Numbered from the stretch's first letter, positions 25,080-35,047 are shown. The stretch: 64,000 nt of DNA from Arthrobacter sp. 35W (GCF_000482545.1 NZ_KI519455.1:992001-1056000), one strand, 5' to 3'. Made by a program: numbers and translations. The notes: generated by a model not told the origin, from the sequence alone.

Positions 25080-28000
25080 TTAGGCGCGGCGCCTGCGCAC
25101 CACCACCGTGGCCACCGCACCGGCGGCAACCAGCAGCAGTGCAAGGCCGGCGGGCAGCAGCACGTTGGCCCCCGTGGAGGCGAGCCCGCCTTCGGTGGTG
25201 GCCTGTCCGCCTGCGGTGGTGCCGCCACTCGTGGTCCCACCGCCTATGGTTCCGCCGCCCGGCGTCGTCTCGCCGGGGTCGACGGCGGCAGCAACAGTGA
25301 GTGCGCTGCTGGCCAGCGTGGCGCCGCCGGAGACGACTGTCAGCGTGTGCGTCCCGGCCTCCAGACCCGCCGGCAGGGCGGCGGTGATGGTTGCTGTGCC
25401 ATCGGCGCCGACCACGACCGCGCCCAGCAGCACGGGCTCGGAGTGCAGCCACAGCTCCACCGTGGAGCCGGGCACCAGTCCACCCAGGGCCACCGTGATG
25501 GTGGAACCCGGCGTGGCAGCGGTCGGAGCGTCGATGCTGGGCGTGCCCGGCTGCGGCGTTTCCTTGGCCGCCACGACGGCGTCCGCGGTGGATCCGCCCA
25601 CGAGGCCGGCCTCATCCGTGGCGCGGTAGGCGACGGAGGCTCCGCCGTCGCCGGCCTTGATGGGAGCGGTGTACGTGTTCCACGTGGAACCAGCATCGGT
25701 GGAGTACTCCACCGAATCGATCCCGGAACCCTCATCCGTGGCATCGATGGCGACGGTGCGGGCCGCGGTGTCCACGGTGGCGGAAACCTCCGGAACCACT
25801 GTGTCCACGTTGATCTCACCGAGCGTCTTGGTGGACTCCAGATTGGCTGCCGCATCCGAGGAGCGGTAGTTGAAGACGGTGCTGCCCTCGGGCAGTTCCA
25901 CCGGCTCCGTGTACTCGGTCCACTCGCCGTCGTCGAACTGGTACTCGGTGGCGGCGACGCCCTTGTTGTCCGTCGCGGACAGCGTCACGGAGGGGGCGGT
26001 GGTGAACCAGCCGTTCTCCGGTTCCTCCTCGGAAAGGACCGCAGTTGTTACCGGGGCCGTGGTGTCGGCAGGCTCGCAGGTGAACTTTGCATCGCCCCAG
26101 ACGCCGTGGGCGCCGTTGATGGAGCCGGCATTGGCCGGGTCCACCGTCAGGTCGATGTAGGCGACGCCGCTGACGTCCAGATCAATGTGCTCCGGCGCGA
26201 ACTGCGGGGTGAAGGTGCGGCTCTGGTACTTCTGCGCGCCATCGCTGGCCACGCGGAAGATGATGTTGCCACCGAAGCCCTTTTCCAGGCCGACGTCGGC
26301 CGTGAAGCGGCTGCACTGCCCACCCAGGTAGTAGGTGATCTTGGAGGCTGCGTGCACACCCAGGCCCTTGGCGTAAGTGGGGTACTTGTTCGTTGCCGGG
26401 TCGAGGAAGTTCACGCTCAGCGGGACGTCCGGGGAATTGGCGGCGTCCTTGTTCGCCACATCCTTGCCGATGACGCCCCAGCCGGTGGTGGCGGACATCG
26501 CCGTCAGATCCGAGGCAAAGGCATCGGTGGCCGGCGCGGTGGGCAGCGGCCAGTCGACCACCTTCCAGTCGAAGAACTTCACGTTGCCGGCCGTCGGAAG
26601 GGTCACCGACGCGATGGTCTTGGTCGGGTTCAGACGGATCGAGTTGGAGAAGGCCTGGTAGCTGTACTGCGTGTACTCCGGGGAGGCGCCGGTGGCGTTG
26701 TTGCGCCCGGCCTCGGAGACGGCCAGCGTGGCGCCGCCCTTGTTGGCCGGCTGCAGCCAGTTCGGGAAGAACACCGTGGATTTCTGCACGGACCCATCGG
26801 TGTACTTGATGGTCAGCTCCGGGCTGACGCCGCTGCCGGACGCCGCGGCGCCCAGAATCGCCAGCTGGGTTCCCTTGCCGCTGAGGGCAATGGTCTGTCC
26901 GTCAAGGGCGACGGCGTTCTTCACATCCGGCCCTGCCGAGGGCCAGGTGTAGTCCACCTTGGTGGGCAGGCCGGCGTCGACGGTCACCGTGGATCCGGGG
27001 CGCACGCCGCCTGCCGGCGTGGCGGCCGTGGCGAGCTGCTCGGCGGCAAAGCTGGCGCCGCCGCCGTCGAAGTTGCCGGTGGCCTTGCCCGCAACGGTGG
27101 TCACGGAGATGTGGTTGTAGGCACCTGCCAGGGAGCCGAAGGCCACGTAGAGCTGGTTGGCACCGGACACGCTCTGGGCGCCGCCGGTGGAATCCTTGTA
27201 CGTGGCGGCGGCCCCAACCGTCTGCTGGCCCGCAGCGGAGCTGGCTCCCGGGGACACCACGAACGTTGCCGCGAGGCTTGCGCCGGGGGCCACCGAAGCG
27301 GCCGCCGCACCGGTGCTGGACTTGACGGTCCAGCCCTCGGGCAGCGTGGCGGCGACGGCGACGTCGGTCTTGGCCTTGGCACCGGTGTTGGTGAAGACGG
27401 CCGTGGCGGTGGTCTCGGCACCTTGGAAGACCTGGGCGCCGAGCTTGACGGACACCTCTGCCGCTGCGGCGTCGGAATCCTTGCCGCCGGTGGCGCTGGC
27501 GTTCTTCAGCACCACGCTGGAGGCGGCGGTGGCCCCAACTTGGCCGGACTTGACCAGTACGGTGCCACCGGCGTCGGCAGCGTCATAGAACCAGCCGGTC
27601 GCGGCGGCGTCGAAGGCCGCCCTGGTGGCAGTCCTGGCCAGCGTGGTGGAACCCACTGTGACGGCGTCCGGCGCGGAGCCGGTGTGCACCTCAAGGTTGT
27701 AGGGGCGGCTGGCGGCCATGCCGGTGTAGCTGCCCTGGCGGGCGCCGATGGTGACTGTCACATCGCCGGCATTCTTCTCCGGTGCGGCAACGGTGAACGT
27801 CTGCGTGCTGCTGCGGCCGTTCTTGTACTCGCGGGTGGTCTTGTCATCCTCGTTCAGCACCACCGTGGAGGTGCCGGACGGGGTGACGTCCAGCGTCAGC
27901 GCGGCGTCCTCGGGGACCAGGCTGGCGTTGCGGGCCACGATGCCCTTGGGCACGACGGAACCGACCTTGACGAACATCGGCAGCGTTTCCAGCGGCGCTT

Positions 28001-29966
28001 TGTAGCCGTTGAGGACCTGGCCGCCGTTGTAGACCTTGCCGCTCCAGTAGTCCATCCACTGGCTGCCGGCCGGCAGCACAATGCCATTGCGGACGTCGGT
28101 GGACTGGTAGACCGGGGCCACCAGGTAGTCCGAGCCGAGCATGTACTGGGTGTTGGCCTCGGCGCTGTAGGACAGCGGATCGTTGGGGAATTCCAGGGCC
28201 ATGGTGCGCATCATCGGCAGGCCGGTCTTGTTGGATTCCACGGCCATGGAGTAGATGTACGGCATCAGTTCCTGGCGCAGCTGCAGGTACTTGCGGTTGA
28301 TGGCCGTGGCGGCATCGCCGTAGAGCCACGGGCGCTTGTCCACGGCGGCCCAGCCGCTCATCGAGTAGAGGGCCGGGGACAGCGCCTTCCACTGCAGGTC
28401 GCGGACATAGCTCTCCGGCGAACCGCCAAAGATGCCGTCGACGTCGGAGGTGGTGAAGGCCAGCCCCGAGTTGCCGGAGCCGGCCATGGCCGAGACGGCC
28501 CAGCGGACGGCGTCCAGATTGCCGGAGTGGTCGCCCGTCCACTGCATGCCGCAGCGCTGGGAACCGGCCCAGCCCTCGACCATCAGCGCGGTGCCGCGGG
28601 CCGGGGAATACTGCTCAATGCCGTCATGCGCAGACATGCACGAGGTCAGGGCCATGCGGTAGCCCGCGCCCACCCACGCCACATCCAGCTTGCGCATAGC
28701 AATGCCGTCCTGGCCCACCTCGGTGGGGGTGTTCACCAGCGACCGCTGGGTCCACAGGCCGGTCTTCAGGTCTGCAGCGTCCTTGATCGCCTTGACGGTG
28801 CCGCCCAGGCCCTGGCCCGGATTGGCCGGGTCATAGGGAACGGGGTCCGGCGTGTACTCGCAGCCGTAGCCGTCATTGACCAGCATCCAGCCGGCCGGCA
28901 TGTCATTCGCCTTGAACTCCGCGGCCGTCTGGACGGCGTCGAAGGTGTGCTGCTTGGGCGAAACGGTGCTGCCGCCGGAGGAGCTGTAGGACGGGTTGGA
29001 GCGGTTGTAGCAATCCGCATCGCCGTATTCCAGGGCGTACACCGGCGGCAGGTGCGGGCGGCCGGTCAGCTTGGTGTAGCTGTCCAGGGACTGCTTGTAG
29101 TCGCCCACGAAGTAGTAGGCATCAAAGCGCGCCTCCTGGTGCGTGGTGCTCTCGTTCGCGGTGAAGTTGTACGAGCCGGGCGCGAAGGTGTTGCGCAGGA
29201 CGCCGTAGCCGGCATTGGTCATGTAGTACGGCACCGCGTTCGGGTTGCCGCCGTCGTCCCAGTCGTAGTCGCGGGCCACGTTGATGGTGGAGCCGGTGTG
29301 GACGCTGCGGCCGTTCTGCATGCCGCCGCCCAGGAACTGCTCGCCCTCCTTGGGCTTGAGGTGCTGGGTGGTGGAGGTGGCGCCGAAGGTCAGAGCGGAG
29401 GATTCCTGCCACACGATGGACCCATCGGTGCGCTTGAGGGTGAACTTTCCGGTGGACTTTTCAACCTCCAGGACCAGCGCGCTGGTCTTGAGCTTGAGCG
29501 TCCCGCCGTCCTCCACCGCCACGGCGGCGGCGGTGAACTGGTCGGCGCCGACGATGATGTTCGCGTTGGCCGTGGTGTCGGCGGTGGGGCTGTTGGCCGG
29601 GTCGGTGAAGGCGCCCGCGGGTACGGCCTCGACCCGGAAGTTCTTGGCGTCAAGGAAGGTGACGCGGATGGCGCCGCGCGCTGGGGTCAGGTTGACGACA
29701 TTGCCCACCTGGCTGAATCCGGAGATGGCACCCAGGCTGGTGCCGGCCGGGTCAACGGGGTACTGCGCCGTGATGCCGGAGGGGCCGGCTGGGTCTCCCT
29801 GTGCGGCCGCCGCCGGGGCCGCCGGGAGGGCGAGGGAGAGGGCCGGAACGGCCCCCAGGCTGAGGAGGGCGGCCATGGCAAGGGAGGTTCCCCGCTTGGC
29901 AAACCCCCTCTTGGCTCCTGGCTGTGGCGATGGGGAGGGACGTCTGTCTTTTAGAAACGGGGACAT
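25080..29966 (-). CDS. Giant secreted GH31 alpha-glucan-active enzyme with NPCBM and LAXTG-type wall anchor
   Basis: Secreted multidomain glycosidase of 1628 residues from the ATG at 29966, which has GGAAAG 7 bases upstream. A long signal peptide ends near AAPAAAAQ (about 56). The GH31 barrel spans roughly 305-580, with nucleophile Asp428 in KLDVAWVG and acid/base region TTSDVDGIFGG (Asp508). Then follow beta-sandwich domains, a NEW3-like domain (about 850-905), an NPCBM-type binding domain (about 1160-1300), two bacterial Ig-like/OmpL47-type repeats (about 1300-1475), and a Gly/Thr-rich linker. The C-terminus is a sorting signal: LASTG (1595-1599), hydrophobic helix, RRRRA tail. Probably it trims extracellular alpha-glucans for the importer at 10-13 kb. 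Exact linkage specificity cannot be read; transglycosylating GH31 enzymes also exist. Confidence 0.9.
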   Translation of the reverse strand: MSPFLKDRRPSPSPQPGAKRGFAKRGTSLAMAALLSLGAVPALSLALPAAPAAAAQGDPAGPSGITAQYPVDPAGTSLGAISGFSQVGNVVNLTPARGAIRVTFLDAKNFRVEAVPAGAFTDPANSPTADTTANANIIVGADQFTAAAVAVEDGGTLKLKTSALVLEVEKSTGKFTLKRTDGSIVWQESSALTFGATSTTQHLKPKEGEQFLGGGMQNGRSVHTGSTINVARDYDWDDGGNPNAVPYYMTNAGYGVLRNTFAPGSYNFTANESTTHQEARFDAYYFVGDYKQSLDSYTKLTGRPHLPPVYALEYGDADCYNRSNPSYSSSGGSTVSPKQHTFDAVQTAAEFKANDMPAGWMLVNDGYGCEYTPDPVPYDPANPGQGLGGTVKAIKDAADLKTGLWTQRSLVNTPTEVGQDGIAMRKLDVAWVGAGYRMALTSCMSAHDGIEQYSPARGTALMVEGWAGSQRCGMQWTGDHSGNLDAVRWAVSAMAGSGNSGLAFTTSDVDGIFGGSPESYVRDLQWKALSPALYSMSGWAAVDKRPWLYGDAATAINRKYLQLRQELMPYIYSMAVESNKTGLPMMRTMALEFPNDPLSYSAEANTQYMLGSDYLVAPVYQSTDVRNGIVLPAGSQWMDYWSGKVYNGGQVLNGYKAPLETLPMFVKVGSVVPKGIVARNASLVPEDAALTLDVTPSGTSTVVLNEDDKTTREYKNGRSSTQTFTVAAPEKNAGDVTVTIGARQGSYTGMAASRPYNLEVHTGSAPDAVTVGSTTLARTATRAAFDAAATGWFYDAADAGGTVLVKSGQVGATAASSVVLKNASATGGKDSDAAAAEVSVKLGAQVFQGAETTATAVFTNTGAKAKTDVAVAATLPEGWTVKSSTGAAAASVAPGASLAATFVVSPGASSAAGQQTVGAAATYKDSTGGAQSVSGANQLYVAFGSLAGAYNHISVTTVAGKATGNFDGGGASFAAEQLATAATPAGGVRPGSTVTVDAGLPTKVDYTWPSAGPDVKNAVALDGQTIALSGKGTQLAILGAAASGSGVSPELTIKYTDGSVQKSTVFFPNWLQPANKGGATLAVSEAGRNNATGASPEYTQYSYQAFSNSIRLNPTKTIASVTLPTAGNVKFFDWKVVDWPLPTAPATDAFASDLTAMSATTGWGVIGKDVANKDAANSPDVPLSVNFLDPATNKYPTYAKGLGVHAASKITYYLGGQCSRFTADVGLEKGFGGNIIFRVASDGAQKYQSRTFTPQFAPEHIDLDVSGVAYIDLTVDPANAGSINGAHGVWGDAKFTCEPADTTAPVTTAVLSEEEPENGWFTTAPSVTLSATDNKGVAATEYQFDDGEWTEYTEPVELPEGSTVFNYRSSDAAANLESTKTLGEINVDTVVPEVSATVDTAARTVAIDATDEGSGIDSVEYSTDAGSTWNTYTAPIKAGDGGASVAYRATDEAGLVGGSTADAVVAAKETPQPGTPSIDAPTAATPGSTITVALGGLVPGSTVELWLHSEPVLLGAVVVGADGTATITAALPAGLEAGTHTLTVVSGGATLASSALTVAAAVDPGETTPGGGTIGGGTTSGGTTAGGQATTEGGLASTGANVLLPAGLALLLVAAGAVATVVVRRRRA

Positions 29967-30118
29967 GCACACACTTTCCATTGAAATGATGATTCGTGAC
30001 GTGTAATTCCGTATAACGTGCACTAATAATCAATCAAGAATGTGATCTGCGTCAACCCCTATCAACAGAATGTGACAAGGGTGGGGATCTGCCCCCTGCC
30101 CGCCGGGCACAACAAAGG

Positions 30119-30153
30119 GGCCGCGGCCTCCGGTTCACCCGGGGGCTGCGGCC
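30119..30153 (-). terminator. Terminator hairpin after NlpC/P60 gene
   Basis: Arms 30119-30133 and 30139-30153 pair at 13 of 15 positions around a 5-base loop. On the minus strand the stem is followed by CCTTTGTTGTG, a weak T-rich tail. It lies 82 bp after the end of the NlpC/P60 gene. Confidence 0.6.
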
Positions 30154-30234
30154 TCTTGTTCGTCACTGGCATTTGACCGGCCGCTGCCTCTGGCCGCCAT
30201 TTTGGCGGCAGACCGGCGGTACCGGGGCCGGCGG

Positions 30235-31398
30235 CTACGGCTCCTGGCTGGCCGGCACCGCCGTCGGCGAGGCGGATCCGGTGGCGGTGGCGCCGCTCGG
30301 ATCGGCGCCTGATGCCTCGGTGGACAGCGCCGTGGGCGAGGCGGATGCCGGCGCCGTCGGCGATCCACTGGCCTGCGCCGTGGCCGTTTCCAAGGCCGTG
30401 GCCTCGGGGCTGGGTGCGGCCGTCTCCACCGGCTCCGGCGACGGCGTTCCGGTGCCCGTGGCAGGTGGTTCCGTCGGAGTGGGGTCCGGGGTGGGGGTGG
30501 CCGTGCCCGGGTCCGACGGGACGGGAGGCTCGGTGCCGGGGTCCGTCGGCGTGGGCGACGGCGACGGGCTGCCCGGCGCCGAGGGCGACGGCGAGGGGCT
30601 GCCCGGCGCCGAGGTGGCCGGCGGCGTCGTCGGCGTTCCGGTGCCCGGACCGGTGGTCCCGGGCGCCGACGACGACGCGCTCGGGGACTCCGTCGCCTTG
30701 TCCGTTTCCTTTGGGTCGGTATTCGGGTCCACCATGGTGAAATACATTGATTTTCCGGCGATTTCGGTGGCCGCAACGGGCAGCAGCACGGTCCCCACGG
30801 CGGGGTTCAGCGCACTGATCATCCTGCCCTCGCCGATGTAGATCCCAATGTGCGCCCAGTGGTTGGGGCCGTCGGGGTTCTGCACCACCAGGTCGCCCGG
30901 CTGCGGGGTGGAGGTGGCCGTCAGACCCTCCCACTGTTCGGTGCGGGGCAGTTGGAGTCCGGCCTGGCGGTAGGCCCACTGCACGAATCCCGAGCAGTCC
31001 CAGCCGAGCTGGTAGCTGGTGCCACCCCAGACGTAGGGGTGGCCCAGACCCTGGTAGGCGGACTTGATGATGGCTGCCTGCACCGAGGCGGACATGGTCC
31101 CCACCACGCCGGGAATGCTGCCCGGCTCCGGGAAGTTCATGGTCGGCGGAACGGCATTGGCCTGGGCCAGCACGAGGACACTAGCGAACCCAAGGTTGGC
31201 TCCGGCCAGCGAGCCGGCCTTCGCCTCGGCCCAGGGGTTGCCCGCCGCACCCGCCTCGGCGACGGGCTGCTGCAGCGAAACTGGTTCGGGAGCCTGGGCA
31301 AAGGCAGTGGCGGTGAAGAATCCTGCTCCGGACAGTGCGGCACAGACTAGTGCCATGGTTGTTCGATATGCCCTGCCGGGGGCTGCCGGATCCTTCAC
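30235..31398 (-). CDS. NlpC/P60-family secreted cell-wall peptidase with low-complexity C-terminal tail
   Basis: Peptidoglycan endopeptidase of 387 residues. The GTG start at 31398 follows a perfect AGGAGG seven bases upstream. The signal peptide (about 11-35) ends AFAQA. The NlpC/P60 domain (about 100-215) has catalytic Cys135 in WDCSGF, His183 in HWAHIGIYIG and the third polar residue Asn198. From about residue 225 to the end is a Pro/Ser/Thr/Gly-rich tail of 160 residues, likely spanning the wall. It lies downstream of the LacI regulator but is probably independent. It cleaves stem-peptide bonds during growth. Confidence 0.9.
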   Translation of the reverse strand: MKDPAAPGRAYRTTMALVCAALSGAGFFTATAFAQAPEPVSLQQPVAEAGAAGNPWAEAKAGSLAGANLGFASVLVLAQANAVPPTMNFPEPGSIPGVVGTMSASVQAAIIKSAYQGLGHPYVWGGTSYQLGWDCSGFVQWAYRQAGLQLPRTEQWEGLTATSTPQPGDLVVQNPDGPNHWAHIGIYIGEGRMISALNPAVGTVLLPVAATEIAGKSMYFTMVDPNTDPKETDKATESPSASSSAPGTTGPGTGTPTTPPATSAPGSPSPSPSAPGSPSPSPTPTDPGTEPPVPSDPGTATPTPDPTPTEPPATGTGTPSPEPVETAAPSPEATALETATAQASGSPTAPASASPTALSTEASGADPSGATATGSASPTAVPASQEP

Positions 31399-31494
31399 AA
31401 GGAGACCTCCTGTTGGGGCATGAACGGTAGTTCAGAGGGTACGCCCCAGACAGGGGCGCCCAACAGGGCCGACGGATTATTACGTGGGATTGAA

Positions 31495-32559
31495 TTAATC
31501 CCGTGCCACGGCGGCAGCACGGTGGATCCGGGGGGCTGCGGTGGAGTCCCGAACCACCAGCTCCGTGGCCAGCTCGACGTGGTCCGCATCAAGGACTTCA
31601 CCGTTGGCCAGGCGAAGCACCGAGCGGAGGGCGGCACGGCCCATCTCAAACAAGGGCTGTGCCACGGCCGTCAGCCGGGGCAACGTCTGCTCAGTCAGGG
31701 CGGTGCCGTCGAATCCCACCAGGCTCAGGTCGTCCGGAACGCGCACGCCTTGGCGCCGCGCCTCGTCCAGCACGCCAAGAGCCGTCGCATCGCTGGCGGC
31801 AAAAATGGCCGTGGGTGGCTCATCCAGCGCCAGCAGGCGCCGCGTCCCCTCGACCCCAAAGCCGGCGGAAAACTGCCCCATCAGCACATAGTCCGGGATC
31901 GATTCGATGCCGTGGCTCATGAGCGCCGCCAGATAGCCATGCAGTCGGGCAACGTTGCATTCGGCCGCATTTGGTCCGCCCAGGAAGGCGATGCGCCGGT
32001 GCCCCAGCCCAATGAGGTGCTCCGCCGCAGCCTTGCCGCCGGCCCAGTTGGTGGCGCCCACGCTGACGATGCCGCTGCGGGGCGGATTAAGGGGATCAAT
32101 GACCACCACCGGGATGTTGCGGCGGGAAAACGACGACAACGCTTTGGCCGTGATTTCGCTCGTGACCAGAATCAGGCCCTTGCGGCCGGCGTCGGCCATC
32201 CGCTGGGCCCACTCTTCATGGTTGGCGCTGTGCAGCTTGGCCGGCGTGACATTGCTGACCACCACTTCCACGTCTTCACTGGCGGCAAAGTCAAGCAGCC
32301 CGGTAAGCACCTCAAGGGCGTATTGGTTGTTCAGGCCGTCGATGACCAGATCCACCATTGCCGGGCCGTGGGACTTGGCCCGGCGCTGAACGGGCGATTC
32401 ATAGCCCAGCTCCTCCAGTGCCGCCTGCACCCTGGCCCGGGTGCCCGCCGCTACATCGTCGCGGCCATTGATCACCTTGGACACGGTTGGTGCCGACACG
32501 CCGGCCAAAGCGGCAACTGTTGCCAGAACCGGCTTGGCTGCCGGCTTCTTTTCGCGCAT
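31495..32559 (-). CDS. LacI-family transcriptional repressor
   Basis: Sugar-responsive repressor, 354 residues from the ATG at 32559 (MREKKPAAKP), which has GGAG five bases upstream. An ATG five codons earlier (MAGVE) is the alternative. The HTH reads ATVAALAGVSAPTVSKVINGRDDV. The periplasmic-binding-like core has FLGGPNAAECNVARL and VPDDLSLVGFDGTALTE. It diverges from the sugar importer operon, and a LacI-type inverted repeat lies just downstream of that operon's promoter. Confidence 0.92.
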   Translation of the reverse strand: MREKKPAAKPVLATVAALAGVSAPTVSKVINGRDDVAAGTRARVQAALEELGYESPVQRRAKSHGPAMVDLVIDGLNNQYALEVLTGLLDFAASEDVEVVVSNVTPAKLHSANHEEWAQRMADAGRKGLILVTSEITAKALSSFSRRNIPVVVIDPLNPPRSGIVSVGATNWAGGKAAAEHLIGLGHRRIAFLGGPNAAECNVARLHGYLAALMSHGIESIPDYVLMGQFSAGFGVEGTRRLLALDEPPTAIFAASDATALGVLDEARRQGVRVPDDLSLVGFDGTALTEQTLPRLTAVAQPLFEMGRAALRSVLRLANGEVLDADHVELATELVVRDSTAAPRIHRAAAVARD

Positions 32560-32642
32560 TTCCACTCCAGCCATCGAAAACTTTCACTCCCTGAAGTGTG
32601 CCCGAAGGGTGTGAAATTGGCAACATTATCCGCAAACAGTCC

Positions 32643-32707
32643 TTGACATGTGACGCAGCCCACGGCTAGGTTCTATCCAATCGCGAAATTAGTTGCGAAA
32701 TGTTTCG
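32643..32707 (+). promoter_or_regulatory. Promoter and LacI-type operator of the 3-keto-glycoside operon
   Basis: TTGACA at 32643-32648 is a perfect -35 box; a weak -10 (TAGGTT) follows after 18 bases. Downstream, CGAAATGTTTCG (32696-32707) is an inverted repeat of two CGAAA half-sites around TG. A further half CGCGAAAT occurs at 32682-32689. Central CG palindromes of this type are typical LacI-family operators, and a site after the -10 fits simple repression. Confidence 0.6.
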
Positions 32708-32785
32708 AACGATTCTTTTGGAGCAGGTGCTCCAATGCACCGCACATCGGCCCAGGTCCCCTGGCTCTTTTCAATGGAGATAAGA

Positions 32786-34117
32786 ATGAAACACACACCC
32801 ACGTCGCGCCGTACATTCCTGTCCCTCGCGGCACTGGCGCCCTTCGCTGCCTGGGGTCTGACCGCCTGCGGCACGTCCGGACCCGCAGGCAGCAGCGGCG
32901 GGTCCGGCGGAGCCACAATGTGGTCGCTGACAGGCAAGCCCAACGAGACGATCAGGCAGAACACAGTTGACGTGTTCAACAAGGAGAATTCGGCCAGCCA
33001 GATCAAGGTCACGGTGTTCCAAAACGATGCCTACAAGACCAAGATCAAGACGGCCATCGGCGCCGGGCAGGCTCCCACCATCATCTATGGCTGGGGCGGC
33101 GGAACGCTGAAGTCCTACGCAGAGGCCGGCCAGGTGGAGGATCTGACCAGTTGGTTCACCGCCAACCCCGAGGTGAAGAACAAGCTCTTCCCGTCCTCGT
33201 TCGGCGCCGCCACCGTTGATGGCAAGATCTACGCCATGCCCTCCCAGACGGTCCAGCCGATTGTCTTCTACTACAACAAGGAACTCTTCGCCAAGGCCAA
33301 CGCGCAGCCACCCAAGACCTGGGACGATCTGATGGCGCTGGCAAAGACGTTCAACGACATGGGCATCGCGCCCCTGTCACTGGGCGGCCAGTCACGCTGG
33401 ACGTCGATGATGTGGCTTGAGTACATGTTCGACAGGGTGGGCGGCCCGGAGGTGTTCACCGATATCTACAACGGCAAGGCCAATGCCTGGTCCCACCCGG
33501 CGGCGCTGGAGGCACTGGCCAAGATCCAGGACCTGGTGTCGGCGGATGGATTCATCAAGGGCTTCTCCTCCATCACTGCCGACAGCAATGCGGACCAGGC
33601 GCTGCTGTTCACCGGCAAGGCGGCCATGATGCTCCACGGCGGCTGGACCTACGGCAGCATGAAGAACGACGGCGCCGGGTTTGTCCAGGACGGAAAGCTG
33701 GGCTGGGTGGACTTCCCCACCGTCACCGGCGGCAAGGGCGACCCCAAAAACGCCGTGGGCAACCCCGCCAACTACCTGTCGATCTCGGCCAAGGCCACCG
33801 ATGCGGAAAAGGAAACTGCCAAGAAGTACTTCAAGGATGGGCTGTTCACCAAGGAGGAGGTCGCCGGCTACATCGCCAGCGGTGCGGTGCCGATTGCCAC
33901 GGGCATCGAGGACCAGCTGGCCGCCACCGACGACAAGGACTTCCTGACGTACGTCTACACCCTGGCCAAGGACGCGCCGTCGTTCCAGCAGTCCTGGGAC
34001 CAGGCCTTGAGCCCCACCGCGGCCGAGGCCCTGCTGAACAACATCGACCAGCTGTTCATCAAGGCCGTCACTCCCGAGCAATTTGCCGCCAACATGAATG
34101 CGACACTGGGCAAATGA
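32786..34117 (+). CDS. Sugar ABC transporter substrate-binding protein, Tat-type lipoprotein
   Basis: Binding protein of 443 residues. The ATG at 32786 follows GGAGATAAGA. The signal carries a twin-arginine motif (SRRTFLSLAA) and a lipobox GLTAC, so it is probably exported folded and then lipidated. The mature part has family-1 binding-protein features such as GAGQAPTIIYGWGGG and PQTVQPIVFYYNKELF-like segments around 150. It is the first gene of an operon with two permeases, two dehydrogenases and ThuA. The permease start overlaps its stop by 4 bp. Confidence 0.92.
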   Translation: MKHTPTSRRTFLSLAALAPFAAWGLTACGTSGPAGSSGGSGGATMWSLTGKPNETIRQNTVDVFNKENSASQIKVTVFQNDAYKTKIKTAIGAGQAPTIIYGWGGGTLKSYAEAGQVEDLTSWFTANPEVKNKLFPSSFGAATVDGKIYAMPSQTVQPIVFYYNKELFAKANAQPPKTWDDLMALAKTFNDMGIAPLSLGGQSRWTSMMWLEYMFDRVGGPEVFTDIYNGKANAWSHPAALEALAKIQDLVSADGFIKGFSSITADSNADQALLFTGKAAMMLHGGWTYGSMKNDGAGFVQDGKLGWVDFPTVTGGKGDPKNAVGNPANYLSISAKATDAEKETAKKYFKDGLFTKEEVAGYIASGAVPIATGIEDQLAATDDKDFLTYVYTLAKDAPSFQQSWDQALSPTAAEALLNNIDQLFIKAVTPEQFAANMNATLGK

Positions 34118-35046
34118 GCACTGTCTCTGCCCCGCTCGGCACGCGGCGCAAGGCGGCCTCCGCCCGGCCGGAGAGGGGAACCGGCGGCGCGCTGGCGTGG
34201 CTGGTGCTGCCGGCCCTGGTGCTGTTCCTCGTCTTTGCCATCGTTCCGCTGGTGGGCGTCCTGCTGCTCAGCTTCACCAACTGGGACGGCATTGGCGCCA
34301 TCACCCTGAACGGCATCGGCAACTGGCTGGCCGTCTTCTCCGACCCTGTCATGTACAATGCCCTGTGGCTGACGTTCGTGGTCATGGTGGTCTCGTGGCT
34401 GGTCCAAACGCCCATCAGCCTGCTGCTGGGCGTTTTCACAGCCGGCGCGCAGAAGTACCGGGCGGTGCTGGCCGTGATCTACTTCCTGCCGCTGCTGCTG
34501 TCCTCGGCGGCCATCGCCATCGCCTACAAGGCCCTGCTGGACCCCAACTTCGGCCTGGCCGAGGGGCTGAAACTGCCCGCCCTCGCACAGGACTGGCTGG
34601 GAAACCCGCAGTTGGCCCTCGGCGTCGTGATCTTTGTGATTGCCTGGCAGTTTGTCCCCTTCCACACGCTCATCTACCAGGGCGGTGTCCGGCAGATTCC
34701 GCGGTCCCTGTACGAGGCGGCGGAGATCGACGGCGCCGGCCGGGTGAAGCAGTTCTTCTACATCACCGTTCCGCAGTTGAAGTACACCATCATCACCTCC
34801 TCCACCCTCATGACGGTTGGTGCGCTGACGTACTTCGATCTGATCTTCGTCCTCACCGGCGGCGGACCCGGTAATGCCACTCGGATCCTGCCGCTGGACA
34901 TGTACCTGACCGGATTCAAGGCCAACCTGATGGGTCCTGCGAGCGTGATTGCCGTCATCCTGGTGGGCATCGGCCTGGCCTTGGCGCTGTTCCTGCAGCG
35001 GCTCGGCGGCAAAGACAACAACGGCAGCCAACTGGAAGGCATGTAG
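34114..35046 (+). CDS. Sugar ABC transporter permease (MalF type)
   Basis: Membrane subunit of 310 residues with six helices. The EAA loop reads YEAAEIDGAGRVKQFF. The start ATG overlaps the binding-protein stop (ATGA), giving coupling. The N-terminal 30 residues are basic and cytosolic. It works with the next permease; no ATPase is encoded in the operon. Confidence 0.93.
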   Translation: MSTVSAPLGTRRKAASARPERGTGGALAWLVLPALVLFLVFAIVPLVGVLLLSFTNWDGIGAITLNGIGNWLAVFSDPVMYNALWLTFVVMVVSWLVQTPISLLLGVFTAGAQKYRAVLAVIYFLPLLLSSAAIAIAYKALLDPNFGLAEGLKLPALAQDWLGNPQLALGVVIFVIAWQFVPFHTLIYQGGVRQIPRSLYEAAEIDGAGRVKQFFYITVPQLKYTIITSSTLMTVGALTYFDLIFVLTGGGPGNATRILPLDMYLTGFKANLMGPASVIAVILVGIGLALALFLQRLGGKDNNGSQLEGM

Positions 35047-35047
35047 C

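Noticed and set aside
25044-29954. A 1636-codon open frame on the plus strand opposite the giant GH31 gene
   Set aside because: It is the antisense shadow of a high-GC gene: its product is Gly/Arg/His-rich, without domains, while the minus strand gives a clear signal peptide, GH31 motifs and sorting signal.
30255-30700. Tandem-repeat-like GC-rich stretch
   Set aside because: It simply encodes the Pro/Ser/Thr-rich tail of the NlpC/P60 protein; no exact repeat unit beyond short codon runs.
31390-31420. Hairpin masking the NlpC/P60 ribosome site (AGGAGGTCTCCT)
   Set aside because: The inverted repeat has at most 4-5 bp with a 2-4 base loop, too weak to be a convincing switch.
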